Source of the DNA: an uncultured Lachnospiraceae bacterium
Lineage (GTDB): Bacteria; Bacillota; Clostridia; Lachnospirales; Lachnospiraceae
Length of the DNA: 64,000 bases
Direction: 5' to 3'
NCBI GenBank assembly: GCA_910584945.1
Contig: CAJUDY010000020.1
Location: 1 to 64,000, forward strand
Shown: positions 44,773 to 52,537 of the stretch, piece by piece
Layout: every line of letters begins with the position of its first letter
Numbering within the stretch: position 1 is the first letter of the stretch
The notes under the pieces: model-generated
The model's input: only the letters and a program-made list of their open reading frames with translations
Told to the model about the DNA's origin: nothing
Databases searched by the model: none
Made by a program: the position numbers and the translations under genes

Positions 44773-44790
44773 GATCAGGATGGGTTTTTC
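44761..44790 (+). terminator. Bidirectional terminator containing both stop codons
   Basis: AACCCATCCTGA / TCAGGATGGGTT (44761-44772, 44775-44786), then TTT. The TGA of the SseB gene (44770-44772) and, on the other strand, the TGA of the sdpI-like gene (44775-44777) are both part of the stem. Confidence 0.9.
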
Positions 44791-45434
44791 GCACGTTCTT
44801 GCTTCCACCAGACGTAAGACATCACGCCGGGGACGAAGCAGGCGATCAGGACGAGAGCCGTATAACATCCGAAGAACACGTCGTTTTTCCAGGGGCAGAA
44901 GGCGGACAGGACAGAGAGCAGGCCCACGGCGAAAAAGCATTTGCCGCCCAGCCGGTGGGTTTTCCGCCAGACTTCTTCGCTGGAGATGGTCCAGGGCGTC
45001 TTGATTCCCATGTAGAAATTGCTTTTGATCTTCGGCATGATGTTTCCCAGGAAGAGAAACAGGCATCCGACCCCCAGCATGACGATCATGGGGACGGACA
45101 GGCTGCCGGGCCTGAGGGTCTCGGTCAGAATCACGCCGTTTATGATCAGCAGGAAGAGCTGCATCAGAACACAGAACAGATCGTAATAGCTGCCGAACTT
45201 TTGATAGTTTTGCCTGCGGGGGTCGATCTTCGGGAGCACGTCAAAAAGGACCGCAAACAAAGGTCCCATACCGGCCATGAAAAAGATCGTATATTTGGCG
45301 CCGTAGGTGACGGTCCCATTGAGATCCCAGTGGGTGGGAATCTGGTCCGGGAGCGTGGGATAAAGGACAGCGGCCGACAGAAGCGTGACGACTGCCAGCA
45401 GGTAAGTCAGGATACGCATTTTAGGATTTGTCAT
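44775..45434 (-). CDS. SdpI/DUF1648-family membrane protein
   Basis: 219 residues with about six membrane helices. The N-terminal DUF1648 segment (LPDQIPTHWDLNGTVTYG) is followed by the SdpI part, MPKIKSNFYMGIKTPWTISSEEVWRKTHRLGG, which is diagnostic. In Bacillus subtilis SdpI confers immunity to the SdpC toxin and signals to the repressor SdpR. Here the repressor gene overlaps upstream by 14 bp, but no sdpABC genes are present. Role: immunity or sensing by analogy only. Confidence 0.87.
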   Translation of the reverse strand: MTNPKMRILTYLLAVVTLLSAAVLYPTLPDQIPTHWDLNGTVTYGAKYTIFFMAGMGPLFAVLFDVLPKIDPRRQNYQKFGSYYDLFCVLMQLFLLIINGVILTETLRPGSLSVPMIVMLGVGCLFLFLGNIMPKIKSNFYMGIKTPWTISSEEVWRKTHRLGGKCFFAVGLLSVLSAFCPWKNDVFFGCYTALVLIACFVPGVMSYVWWKQERAKNPS

Positions 45435-45714
45435 GATTGGATTCTCCTTTTTCTGTTCCTTTTAAGGACATCATCCAGTTCAGGATATCGTCCAGTACGG
45501 TGGTGTTCAGGGTATAATAGATATATTTCCCCTTTTTTTCGTCATCTATCAGTCCGGCATGCCGTAAGATCGACAGATGATGGGAGAGGGAAGCGCCGGT
45601 GATGGGAAAATGTTCCAGAAGTTCTCCCGCCGCCATGGGGCCCGCCCGCAGGAGATTCAGAATCTCCCGTCTGGTGGGATCGGATAACGCTTTAAAACTG
45701 TCCTGAAAACTCAT
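45421..45714 (-). CDS. ArsR-family repressor, SdpR-like
   Basis: 97 residues, one winged-helix domain: FKALSDPTRREILNLLRAGPMAAGEL, recognition helix GASLSHHLSILRHAGLI, wing KKGKYIYYTLN. The metal-binding cysteines of ArsR/SmtB are absent, as in SdpR. It would repress its own operon with the SdpI-like gene, released when SdpI senses a ligand (known for B. subtilis, inferred here). RBS GAAAGGAGG. A long palindrome lies just upstream. Confidence 0.88.
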   Translation of the reverse strand: MSFQDSFKALSDPTRREILNLLRAGPMAAGELLEHFPITGASLSHHLSILRHAGLIDDEKKGKYIYYTLNTTVLDDILNWMMSLKGTEKGESNHDKS

Positions 45715-45736
45715 GGGATGATGCCTCCTTTCTAAA

Positions 45737-45766
45737 TATTTAGATAATTATCAAAATATCTAAATA
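45737..45766 (-). promoter_or_regulatory. Probable operator of the ArsR/SdpR-like repressor
   Basis: Perfect inverted repeat TATTTAGATA-N10-TATCTAAATA, 22 bp upstream of the repressor start codon. AT-rich interrupted palindromes are typical ArsR-family sites. It may overlap the promoter. Confidence 0.7.
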
Positions 45767-45807
45767 AAAGATAGCACAGGAAAGGGTAAATGTCAAACAA
45801 ATTTTGC

Positions 45808-45835
45808 TTGTCATTTTCCATATTTGTGATATATT
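45808..45835 (+). promoter_or_regulatory. Possible promoter and ~260-nt leader of the ECF transporter gene
   Basis: TTGTCA (45808-45813), 16-bp spacer, TATATT (45830-45835). The stretch 45836-46100 has no convincing gene: two overlapping short open frames (45790-45972, 45854-46039) look neither conserved nor well initiated. A leader with CCGGTCGGCAG-type short pairings might be regulatory; I cannot assign a riboswitch class. Confidence 0.45.
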
Positions 45836-46100
45836 ATAGAGGAACGTTATTCGATGAGAAAATGTATCACACAGGTCCGGATCAAAGGGCCCATTGGTGC
45901 TTTTGGCATGTTTTTTGCTTTTGTAAAAGTGCTGACCATGGAAGGCGGCAACTTTTTATCCCAGGTTTCTGATCCGAAGTCTGCCGGTCGGCAGCTCTGT
46001 TCTGATATTCTCTCAATATCGTTTTATTCCCCAGAATAAAAAGTGCTGAAAGACAGGGGACGCATACCGCGCCGTTTTATCAGCCCAAAAAGGAGAAAAA

Positions 46101-46712
46101 ATGAACAGCAACACAACACAGCGTACCCGCTACATGGTAGAATTGGCACTGATGTCAGCCATTATCTTTCTCATGGCCTTCACGCCCCTTGGGTATTTTC
46201 GTACCCCCGGGATTTCGATCACCTTTCTGACCGTTCCGGTGGCGGTGGGAGCGATCATCCTGGGGCCAAAAGGCGGCGCCGTCTGTGGTCTGGTCTTTGG
46301 AATTACCAGTCTGATTCAGTGTTTCATGGGAGGCTCTTTTGGTTCCATGCTGCTTGGCATCAATCCGGTCGGGACCGCCTTTACCTGCATCGTGCCCAGA
46401 ATTCTGGAAGGACTGCTCTGCGGTCTGGTCTTTCAGGCGATCCGCAAGGGGTCCTCGTCGAAAAACAGCGCGTATCTGGCAGCCAGTCTGGCGTGTCCGC
46501 TTCTGAATACCCTGTTCTTTATGAGCGCGCTGGTGGTGATCTTTTATCATACGGAATATATTCAGGGAATTGTAAATACCCTGGGGGTATCCAATCCCTT
46601 CACCTTCGTGGTGGCTTTTGTGGGGGTACAGGGCCTGATTGAGGCAATCGTATGCTTCCTGATCGCAAGCGCCGTGTCGCGGGCGTTGGGAGTGGCATTA
46701 AAAGTAGCATAG
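46101..46712 (+). CDS. ECF transporter S component (pantothenate-type)
   Basis: 203 residues, about six membrane helices. FTPLGYFRTPGISITFLTVPVAVGAIILGP and GAVCGLVFGITSLIQCF are typical of the DUF3816/PanT-like group of substrate-binding S components. It would bind a vitamin (pantothenate is the best guess) and dock on a shared EcfA-A'-T module encoded elsewhere. RBS AAAAAGGAG. The P1 peptidase gene follows 29 bp later and may be functionally linked. Confidence 0.8.
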   Translation: MNSNTTQRTRYMVELALMSAIIFLMAFTPLGYFRTPGISITFLTVPVAVGAIILGPKGGAVCGLVFGITSLIQCFMGGSFGSMLLGINPVGTAFTCIVPRILEGLLCGLVFQAIRKGSSSKNSAYLAASLACPLLNTLFFMSALVVIFYHTEYIQGIVNTLGVSNPFTFVVAFVGVQGLIEAIVCFLIASAVSRALGVALKVA

Positions 46713-46741
46713 GGTAAAAAAGCGGCAGGAGGTTCGATTAA

Positions 46742-47674
46742 TTGGAGAAGAAAAAAGCGTGCAAAGAGATTCCGATCACAGAGCTTGAGGGGCTTCGGAT
46801 CGGGAATGCGCAGGATGATGAGGCCCGGACAGGGGTAACGGTGTTGCTGTTTGAGAAGGGCGCGAAGGTGGGCGCGGATATCAGCGGAGGCGGACCGGCC
46901 TCCCGGGAGACGCCGCTGACCTCCTCGATTACCGCGGATAATCCGGTGAACGCCATCGTGCTGTCGGGCGGTTCTGCCTTTGGACTGGCAGCGGGAGACG
47001 GAGTGATGCGTTATCTGGAGGAGCGGGGAATCGGCTACGATACCGGATACGTCAAAGTGCCGCTGGTGTGTCAGTCCTGCATCTATGATCTGGGAATTGG
47101 AAGGTCCGACGTCCGCCCGGACGGCGCCATGGGCTATGCCGCCTGTGTGGACGCGGAAAAGAACTGTCCCCGAAGCGGAAGCGTGGGCGCAGGGATCGGT
47201 GCGACGGTGGGAAAGCTCTATGGAATGGAGCGGGCCATGAAGGCGGGCATTGGAATCCATGCTGTGTCGGTGGGGACGCTGAAAATGGCGGCGATCGTGG
47301 TGGTCAATGCCCTGGGGGATATCTATGATCCCGGGAACGGGCAGAAAATCGCGGGGCTTCGGGGTGCGGACGGACAGGGCTTTGCGGATACCTGTGAGGA
47401 ACTGTATCAGCTCAGCCAGAGAACGGACCTCTTCCGCAGCAACACGACGATCGGCGCGGTGGTGACCAACGGAGTGTTCTCCAAGGCGGAGATGAATAAG
47501 ATTGCCTCCATGACCAGGAATGCTTATGCCCGCTGCATCCGCCCGGTGGGGACCATGGCGGACGGAGATACGATATACGCCGCTTCCACGGGAGAGGTGG
47601 AAGCGGATATTAATATGGCCGGAACTCTCGCGGCGGATGTGATGGCCTGCGCGATCCAAAAAGCGTTCGCCTAG
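46742..47674 (+). CDS. P1-family (DmpA/S58) N-terminal-nucleophile peptidase
   Basis: 310 residues from a TTG start nine bases after AGGAGG. P1 signatures: GLRIGNAQDDEARTGVTVLL, SGGSAFGLAAGDGVMRYLE, and NTTIGAVVTN containing the residue region used as nucleophile after self-cleavage. Known members are D-aminopeptidase DmpA, beta-peptidyl aminopeptidase and the pantetheine hydrolase ThnT. Next to a pantothenate-type transporter the last activity is an attractive but untested idea. Its 3' end overlaps the convergent ABC permease by 4 bp. Confidence 0.87.
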   Translation: MEKKKACKEIPITELEGLRIGNAQDDEARTGVTVLLFEKGAKVGADISGGGPASRETPLTSSITADNPVNAIVLSGGSAFGLAAGDGVMRYLEERGIGYDTGYVKVPLVCQSCIYDLGIGRSDVRPDGAMGYAACVDAEKNCPRSGSVGAGIGATVGKLYGMERAMKAGIGIHAVSVGTLKMAAIVVVNALGDIYDPGNGQKIAGLRGADGQGFADTCEELYQLSQRTDLFRSNTTIGAVVTNGVFSKAEMNKIASMTRNAYARCIRPVGTMADGDTIYAASTGEVEADINMAGTLAADVMACAIQKAFA

Positions 47675-48480
47675 AGATTCCTGGTCTTTCGGATCTGGTG
47701 TTCCAGGTTTTGGATGATCTGGTAGAGTCCGAAAGCAATAACGCACAGGATGATCAGTGCCGTGATCAGATAGTTCAGCTTGAAAATCTGACTTGCATAG
47801 ATGATCAGGTAGCCGAGCCCTTCTCTGGCGGCCAGGAATTCTCCGATGATCACTCCCACCAGACAGAGACCGATATTGACTTTCAGAATACTGATGATGG
47901 AGGGAAGGCTGGAAGGAATGACCACATAGCAGAGAACCTGCAGGCGGTTTCCTCCCAGGGTATCGATCAGCTTGATTTTCTCTTCGTCTGTTTCCCGGAA
48001 AGCGGTGTACATGCTGATAATGCTTCCAAAGACCGCCACGGACATGCCGGCCACGATGATCGTTCTTGTATTGGCGCCCAGCCAGACGATGAGAAGCGGG
48101 GCCAGGGCGGACTTGGGAAGGCTGTTTAAGATAACCAGCCATGGTTCCAGGATCTCGGAGACCGTGCCGGAGAACCAAAGGATCGTAGCGGTCAGGAAGC
48201 TGACCAGGATGACCAGCAGAAAGCTTAAGAGAGTTTCATAGAGCGTGATTCCCGTATGGCGGAAGATGGAATAATCCCTGCTCATATCAAGGATGGTAGC
48301 GGCGATCCGGCTGGGACTGCTGAAGATAAAGGCGTCAATCCAGTGGAGATCAGCGCTGGCCTCCCAGATTACAAGAAAAAGGGAGAAGACCAGGAAGCGA
48401 AGAAAGGTCACCAGATGATGGTGGCGCCGGTGCTTGCTGACATATTCCGCCTGTCGGGAGGAGGTGGGTTCTTTATTCAT
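47671..48480 (-). CDS. ABC transporter permease (nitrate/taurine/sulfonate type)
   Basis: 269 residues, six membrane helices, with the coupling-helix EAA motif in ETDEEKIKLIDTLGGNRLQVLCYVVIPSSLPSII. Typical of SsuC/TauC/ThiX permeases: FIFSSPSRIAATILD, LVGVIIGEFLAAREGLGYLI. Partner of the ATPase encoded just upstream (8-bp overlap). No substrate-binding protein gene is adjacent, so the substrate is open; aliphatic sulfonates and thiamine precursors are possible. Confidence 0.88.
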   Translation of the reverse strand: MNKEPTSSRQAEYVSKHRRHHHLVTFLRFLVFSLFLVIWEASADLHWIDAFIFSSPSRIAATILDMSRDYSIFRHTGITLYETLLSFLLVILVSFLTATILWFSGTVSEILEPWLVILNSLPKSALAPLLIVWLGANTRTIIVAGMSVAVFGSIISMYTAFRETDEEKIKLIDTLGGNRLQVLCYVVIPSSLPSIISILKVNIGLCLVGVIIGEFLAAREGLGYLIIYASQIFKLNYLITALIILCVIAFGLYQIIQNLEHQIRKTRNL

Positions 48481-49240
48481 CCGTATTCAACTCCTTCCAG
48501 ATTTCATTAAAATAATCCTTGAATTCCGGCGCCTGTCTGCGCTGCATGGGAGTCAGGCTGCCGTCCGCGAAGTGAATGTCCAGAATCCGGCGGATGCGGG
48601 CAGGGCGTTTGGACAGGATCAGAATCCGATCCGCCATACTGATCGCCTCCGAGAGATCGTGGGTGACCAGGATGGCGGTCTTTTTTTCTTTTTTGATGAT
48701 CTCGTAGACGTCGTCGCAGACGTTCAGCCTGGTCTGATAATCCAGAGCGGAGAAAGGTTCGTCCAGAAGGAGCAGACTTGGGTCCAACGCCAGGGTCCTT
48801 ATGAGAGCGGCCCGCTGACGCATGCCGCCGGACAATTGAGAGGGACGGGCGTTCTTGAAGGCAGAGAGTCCATAGTCTTTCAGCATCTGTTCCACATGGG
48901 CCAGATTTTCAGGAGTTTCCTTTTTCTGGATCTCCAGTCCCAGTATGACATTGCGGTATACGGTCCGCCACTCAAAAAGATGGTCTTTCTGAAGCATATA
49001 TCCGATCTTTGTCTGATGTTCGGCAAGAGGCGACTGACTGAGCCGGATGGTTCCTTCTTCCGCGGGAATCAACCCGAAAAGAAGGGACAAAAGGGTACTT
49101 TTGCCGCAGCCGCTGGGACCGACGATGACGAAGAATTCGCCGTCGCCGACAGAGAAAGTAAGGTCTAAGAGCGCCTGAGTCTCGCCGGACAAGGTGTGAT
49201 AGGCGTGACAGACATGGCTGACTTCCAGCAGTGGAGTCAT
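48473..49240 (-). CDS. ABC transporter ATP-binding protein (nitrate/taurine/sulfonate type)
   Basis: 255 residues from ATG 49240, seven bases after AAGGAGG (an ATG two codons earlier is too close). Walker A GPSGCGKSTLL, signature LSGGMRQRAALIRTL, Walker B LLLDEPFSALD, H-loop VTHDLSEAI. It energises the permease encoded next. The binding protein is missing in this window. Upstream, toward 49365, only a terminator belonging to the next operon is seen. Confidence 0.92.
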   Translation of the reverse strand: MTPLLEVSHVCHAYHTLSGETQALLDLTFSVGDGEFFVIVGPSGCGKSTLLSLLFGLIPAEEGTIRLSQSPLAEHQTKIGYMLQKDHLFEWRTVYRNVILGLEIQKKETPENLAHVEQMLKDYGLSAFKNARPSQLSGGMRQRAALIRTLALDPSLLLLDEPFSALDYQTRLNVCDDVYEIIKKEKKTAILVTHDLSEAISMADRILILSKRPARIRRILDIHFADGSLTPMQRRQAPEFKDYFNEIWKELNTDE

Positions 49241-49364
49241 AGACATACCTCCTTAGGATGGCATGGGGACGTTTTTTCTTAAAAAGAAAAGGTCCCGGAT
49301 TTTAATATTAGAATATGGGAATTGCGGGGAATGGTGCGGAGGGAGACGGGACGTGCATTGATAT

Positions 49365-49410
49365 AAAAACTGCCGCGCCGGACAGGTTGGTTCCGGCAGC
49401 GGCAGTTTTT
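49365..49410 (-). terminator. Strong bidirectional terminator after the fructokinase gene
   Basis: AAAAACTGCCGC (49365-49376) and GCGGCAGTTTTT (49399-49410) form a perfect 12-bp stem, with a GCCGGA/TTCCGGC pairing inside. It ends the minus-strand fructokinase transcript. Confidence 0.9.
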
Positions 49411-49424
49411 CGGTGCTTTTTGGT

Positions 49425-49697
49425 TTATTCGGATTTTCCTGAGCTTAAGGATGCTTTTTTCTGTTCGATATTCGCCAGATGGACGGAGATCGCGGTACAG
49501 AACTCGGCGACTTCTTCCTCCACCGCCTCGCCGGCGGCGAATTTCTTGTAGTAAAATGCGCCGATCTTGGCCTGCAGTTCCCGGATGGACTTCTCGTCAT
49601 TCATGATCTGCGTCTTCAGACGGGTGTCTTCCAGCACTTCTCCGGTCTTGGTTGCGGCGCTTTTTGCAAGCTCGTTTACTTTGTCAAATAATTCCAT
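49425..49697 (-). CDS. Nested start: 90-residue helical protein (MELFDKVNEL type)
   Basis: An ATG at 49697, nine bases after AAGGAGG, would start a separate product identical to the C-terminus of the fructokinase frame. It is helical and charged, with FCTAISVHLANIEQKKASL near the end, resembling a small Firmicute protein often encoded on its own. I infer that it was once a separate gene and may still be translated independently. Function unknown. Confidence 0.55.
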   Translation of the reverse strand: MELFDKVNELAKSAATKTGEVLEDTRLKTQIMNDEKSIRELQAKIGAFYYKKFAAGEAVEEEVAEFCTAISVHLANIEQKKASLSSGKSE

Positions 49698-50702
49698 GGT
49701 AACTTTCCTCCTTGTGGTGTTTCCCTCCATACGACTTGATGTATTGGTGGAAAGATAACTCTGGACTTCGTCAAAGGTCGGCATCACCCGTAGGGCGCCC
49801 TTCCGCGTCGTGATGATGGAAGCGGCGGCGTTGGCGAAGGTCAGCATCTCCCGAAGCTGCTCGTCGGTCAGGTTTGTCAGGCCATGGTCCAGAATATAGT
49901 TGATAATGCAGGCGCAGAAGGTATCTCCGGCGCCGGTGGTCTCGATGGTGTTCTCCTGCAGGAACGGGGCGACCTCTACAAAACGGTCCTCGTAGTATGC
50001 ACGGCTTCCGTCTTTGCCCATGGAGACCAGAATGAGCGGAATCGGAAATTCCTCGCGGATCGCCTCGACTCCTTCGGTAAAGTCGTCCCTGCCGGTGAGC
50101 CACTGGATCTCGTTGTCGGAGATCTTCAGAATATCACACTGGCCAAGCCCCCAGCGGACTTCTTCTTTGGCGTGATCGAGAGAGTCCCACAGAGGTTCCC
50201 GAAGATTGGGATCGAAGCTGATCATGGCGCCGGCCGCTTTCGCCGCGGTGACGGCTTTGACCGTAGCTGCTTTTACGCCGTCATGGGTCATGGAAAGCGT
50301 TCCAAAGTGGAAAAGCCGGGTATCCTGAAGCAGATCTTCCTTCAGCTCATCCGCCCGGAGCATCATATCCGCCCCCGGATTCCGATAGAAGGAGAAATCC
50401 CGATCCCCGTCCTCGAAGGTGTGTACGAGAGCGAGGGTCGTGTGGACCTCATCGTCCATCATCAGATTGTCCGTGCCGATACCGAGCTCCTCCAGGGATT
50501 TTTTCAGGGTCCGCCCAAACTGGTCGTTGCCGACTTTGCCGATGAATGCGGTCTTTTTGCCAAGATTGTTCAGCATGGAAAGTACATTGCAGGGGGCTCC
50601 GCCGGGATTAGCCTCAAAAAGTCCGTTTCCCTGTTCGCTGAGCCCATTCTGGGTAAAGTCAATTAGTAACTCGCCCAGAGCGATGACATCATATGTTTTC
50701 AT
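49425..50702 (-). CDS. PfkB-family sugar kinase (fructokinase) with in-frame C-terminal extension
   Basis: 425 residues from ATG 50702 (AGGAGGAG upstream). Residues 1-~320 are a complete ribokinase-fold kinase: YDVIALGELLIDFTQ, NPGGAPCNVLSMLNNLG, and catalytic TTGAGDTFCACIINY. It would phosphorylate fructose or a similar sugar with ATP. The frame then runs without a stop through ~15 linker residues into a 90-residue helical protein (ELFDKVNELAKSAATKTGEV) that has its own ribosome-binding site. The usual family length is about 320, so either a stop was lost or two products are made. Confidence 0.87.
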   Translation of the reverse strand: MKTYDVIALGELLIDFTQNGLSEQGNGLFEANPGGAPCNVLSMLNNLGKKTAFIGKVGNDQFGRTLKKSLEELGIGTDNLMMDDEVHTTLALVHTFEDGDRDFSFYRNPGADMMLRADELKEDLLQDTRLFHFGTLSMTHDGVKAATVKAVTAAKAAGAMISFDPNLREPLWDSLDHAKEEVRWGLGQCDILKISDNEIQWLTGRDDFTEGVEAIREEFPIPLILVSMGKDGSRAYYEDRFVEVAPFLQENTIETTGAGDTFCACIINYILDHGLTNLTDEQLREMLTFANAAASIITTRKGALRVMPTFDEVQSYLSTNTSSRMEGNTTRRKVTMELFDKVNELAKSAATKTGEVLEDTRLKTQIMNDEKSIRELQAKIGAFYYKKFAAGEAVEEEVAEFCTAISVHLANIEQKKASLSSGKSE

Positions 50703-50718
50703 TGTATGGCTCCTCCTG

Positions 50719-50761
50719 TTAAAGTTCTGGTTAAAGTTCCGCATCTGCCCTTCCAATGCGG
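50719..50761 (-). repeat. GCATC hairpin + GGAACTTTAA leader element (fructokinase copy)
   Basis: On the minus strand CCGCAT / ATGCGG forms a 6-bp stem followed by GGAACTTTAA and a second GAACTTTAA, then AGGAGGAG of the fructokinase gene. Same layout as the trpS site. Confidence 0.65.
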
Positions 50762-50820
50762 ATTTCTTTTATTGTAGCAAAAAAGCGGGAAAAAGAAAAG
50801 GGGCAGTGGACATTCTGTCG

Positions 50821-51324
50821 TTAAAATGTCCGGATGCGGTCCGCTTCTTCTCCGTCGGCATCTTCGATCTGACGGATGATCACGTCATAGCTGTAGGTAT
50901 CGCTGACGGGGATGGTGACGGTGTCGCCCACCCGGTGGTGCAGAAGGGCTTTTCCTAAGGGGGACTCGATGCTGATCAGATTTTTCATGGAGTTTCCGCG
51001 GATGCTGGTGACGATCTTGTAGGTCTCGCATTCGTCGTCTTCTTCGATGTAGACCGTGACGCTTTTGTTCAGTCCGACTTCGTCAGAGGAAGAGTGATCC
51101 TCCACGATGACCGCATTTTTCAGCATGCGTTCCAGATAGCGGATGCGGCTGTTGTTGGTTCCGTTCTCCCGTCTTGCGGCGTAGTATTCAAAATTCTCGC
51201 TCAGATCTCCCTGGGCTCTGGCTTCTCTTACGGCGTCCAGAATCTGGGGGCGGAGAACCAGCTTGCGGTGGTCGATCTCTGCCTGGATTTTTTCCACATC
51301 TTTTTGCGTCAGTTTTTCTTTCAT
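50821..51324 (-). CDS. greA: Transcription elongation factor GreA/GreB family
   Basis: 167 residues. The N-terminal coiled coil carries the tip motif ARAQGDLSENFEYYAA with the acidic D and E that stimulate transcript cleavage in backtracked RNA polymerase. The C-terminal FKBP-like domain has SIESPLGKALLHHRVGDTVTIP. Cytosolic, binds the RNA polymerase secondary channel. The RBS is AAC-rich and weak. It stands alone between fructokinase and asnA. Confidence 0.93.
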   Translation of the reverse strand: MKEKLTQKDVEKIQAEIDHRKLVLRPQILDAVREARAQGDLSENFEYYAARRENGTNNSRIRYLERMLKNAVIVEDHSSSDEVGLNKSVTVYIEEDDECETYKIVTSIRGNSMKNLISIESPLGKALLHHRVGDTVTIPVSDTYSYDVIIRQIEDADGEEADRIRTF

Positions 51325-51364
51325 GTTCGGTTACCTGGCTTTCTTAAGTCTCGATGCATCATGA

Positions 51365-52375
51365 TTAAAGCAGAATCACGCCGTTTTTCAAAGCGGTTTC
51401 CCTGGTGTCGTCGGGCCAGATGGACGCCTGCACTTCGCCGATGTGGGCTTTCCTCAAGAAAAACATACAGATGCGGGACTGACCGATGCCGCCGCCGACG
51501 GTGTAGGGGAGCTTCTTGTCAAGGATGGCTTTCTGGAAAGGAAGAGACGCACGCTCTTCACAGCCCGCAAGCTTTAACTGTTCCGCCAGAGAGTCTTCGT
51601 CTACCCGGATGCCCATGGAGGACAGCTCCAGCGCATGACCGAGAACCGGATACCAGACGATGATGTCTCCGTTGAGACTCCAGTCGTCGTAGTCCGGAGC
51701 TCTGCCGTCATGGGGTTCGCCGTTGCTTAAGCGGCCGCCGATCTGCATCAGGAAAACGGCGCCCTTTTCCCGGACAATTCGGTCTTCCCGCTCCTTGGGA
51801 GACAGATCCGGATAGAGGTCCAGAAGCTCCTGGGAGGTGATGAAGAAGATTTCTTTTGGAAGAATTTCCTCTATATAGTCATAGCGGATCGCCATATATT
51901 TTTCGGTCTTTTTCAGCGCCTTATAGATCTTACGGACCGTCTCTTTTAAGTAGTCCATGTTCCGGTCCTGCTTTAAGATGATCTTTTCCCAGTCCCACTG
52001 GTCTACGTAGATGGAGTGGATATTGTCGGTATCTTCGTCCCTGCGGACGGCGTTCATGTCGGTGTAGAGTCCCTCTCCCACATGAAAGCCGTATTGCTTC
52101 AGCGCGTTGCGCTTCCATTTTGCCAGTGAGTGAACGATCTCCACCGGGCGGTCTCCCTGCTCTTTGATTCCAAAAGAGACGGGCCGCTCCACACCGTTTA
52201 AGTTGTCATTCAGTCCGGATTCCGGCTTGACGAACAGAGGGGCGGACACCCGGAGCAGATAGAGCTGCTCGGAGAGGGTCTGCTGGAAAAAGTCCTTGAC
52301 CGTCTTGATGGCAATCTGAGTGTCATAAAGCGACAGATCAGAGTGATAATTCTCTGGTATGTATAGATGTTCCAT
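51365..52375 (-). CDS. asnA: Aspartate--ammonia ligase AsnA
   Basis: 336 residues, class II aminoacyl-tRNA-synthetase-like fold. Signatures: LLRVSAPLFVKPESGLNDNLNGVERPVSF near the N-terminus, VHSLAKWKRNALKQYGF, LYTDMNAVRRDED, SIYVDQWDWEK, and the C-terminal TVGGGIGQSRICMFFL. It makes asparagine from aspartate, ammonia and ATP. RBS GGAGGAAATCAT. Length is as usual for AsnA. Confidence 0.95.
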   Translation of the reverse strand: MEHLYIPENYHSDLSLYDTQIAIKTVKDFFQQTLSEQLYLLRVSAPLFVKPESGLNDNLNGVERPVSFGIKEQGDRPVEIVHSLAKWKRNALKQYGFHVGEGLYTDMNAVRRDEDTDNIHSIYVDQWDWEKIILKQDRNMDYLKETVRKIYKALKKTEKYMAIRYDYIEEILPKEIFFITSQELLDLYPDLSPKEREDRIVREKGAVFLMQIGGRLSNGEPHDGRAPDYDDWSLNGDIIVWYPVLGHALELSSMGIRVDEDSLAEQLKLAGCEERASLPFQKAILDKKLPYTVGGGIGQSRICMFFLRKAHIGEVQASIWPDDTRETALKNGVILL

Positions 52376-52468
52376 ATGATTTCCTCCAGGTAAATATTTA
52401 CACCGGTATAGTATAGCACAAAAAGTGTAGCAATGAAAATTAAATTATCCTAAATTTACGTCAAAAAA

Positions 52469-52497
52469 TCGACAAACGAAGGATTTTCGTGTAAAAT
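52469..52497 (+). promoter_or_regulatory. Promoter of the nitrilase/RelQ-type operon
   Basis: TCGACA (52469-52474), 17-bp spacer, TAAAAT (52492-52497). The spacer contains the short inverted repeat ACGAA...TTCGT. The GGAACTTAAAT motif at 52526-52536 lies directly before the ATG at 52538, without the hairpin. Confidence 0.6.
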
Positions 52498-52537
52498 AGA
52501 GGTAGTATACAGAGAGGGAAGACACGGAACTTAAATT

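Noticed and set aside
45790..46039. Two short overlapping ORFs before the ECF gene
   Set aside because: No recognisable family, poor initiation signals and unnatural composition; treated as leader.
46562..48178. Open frame of 538 codons on the minus strand over the P1 peptidase and permease
   Set aside because: Low-complexity arginine/histidine-rich translation with no start signal; both sense genes are clearly real.
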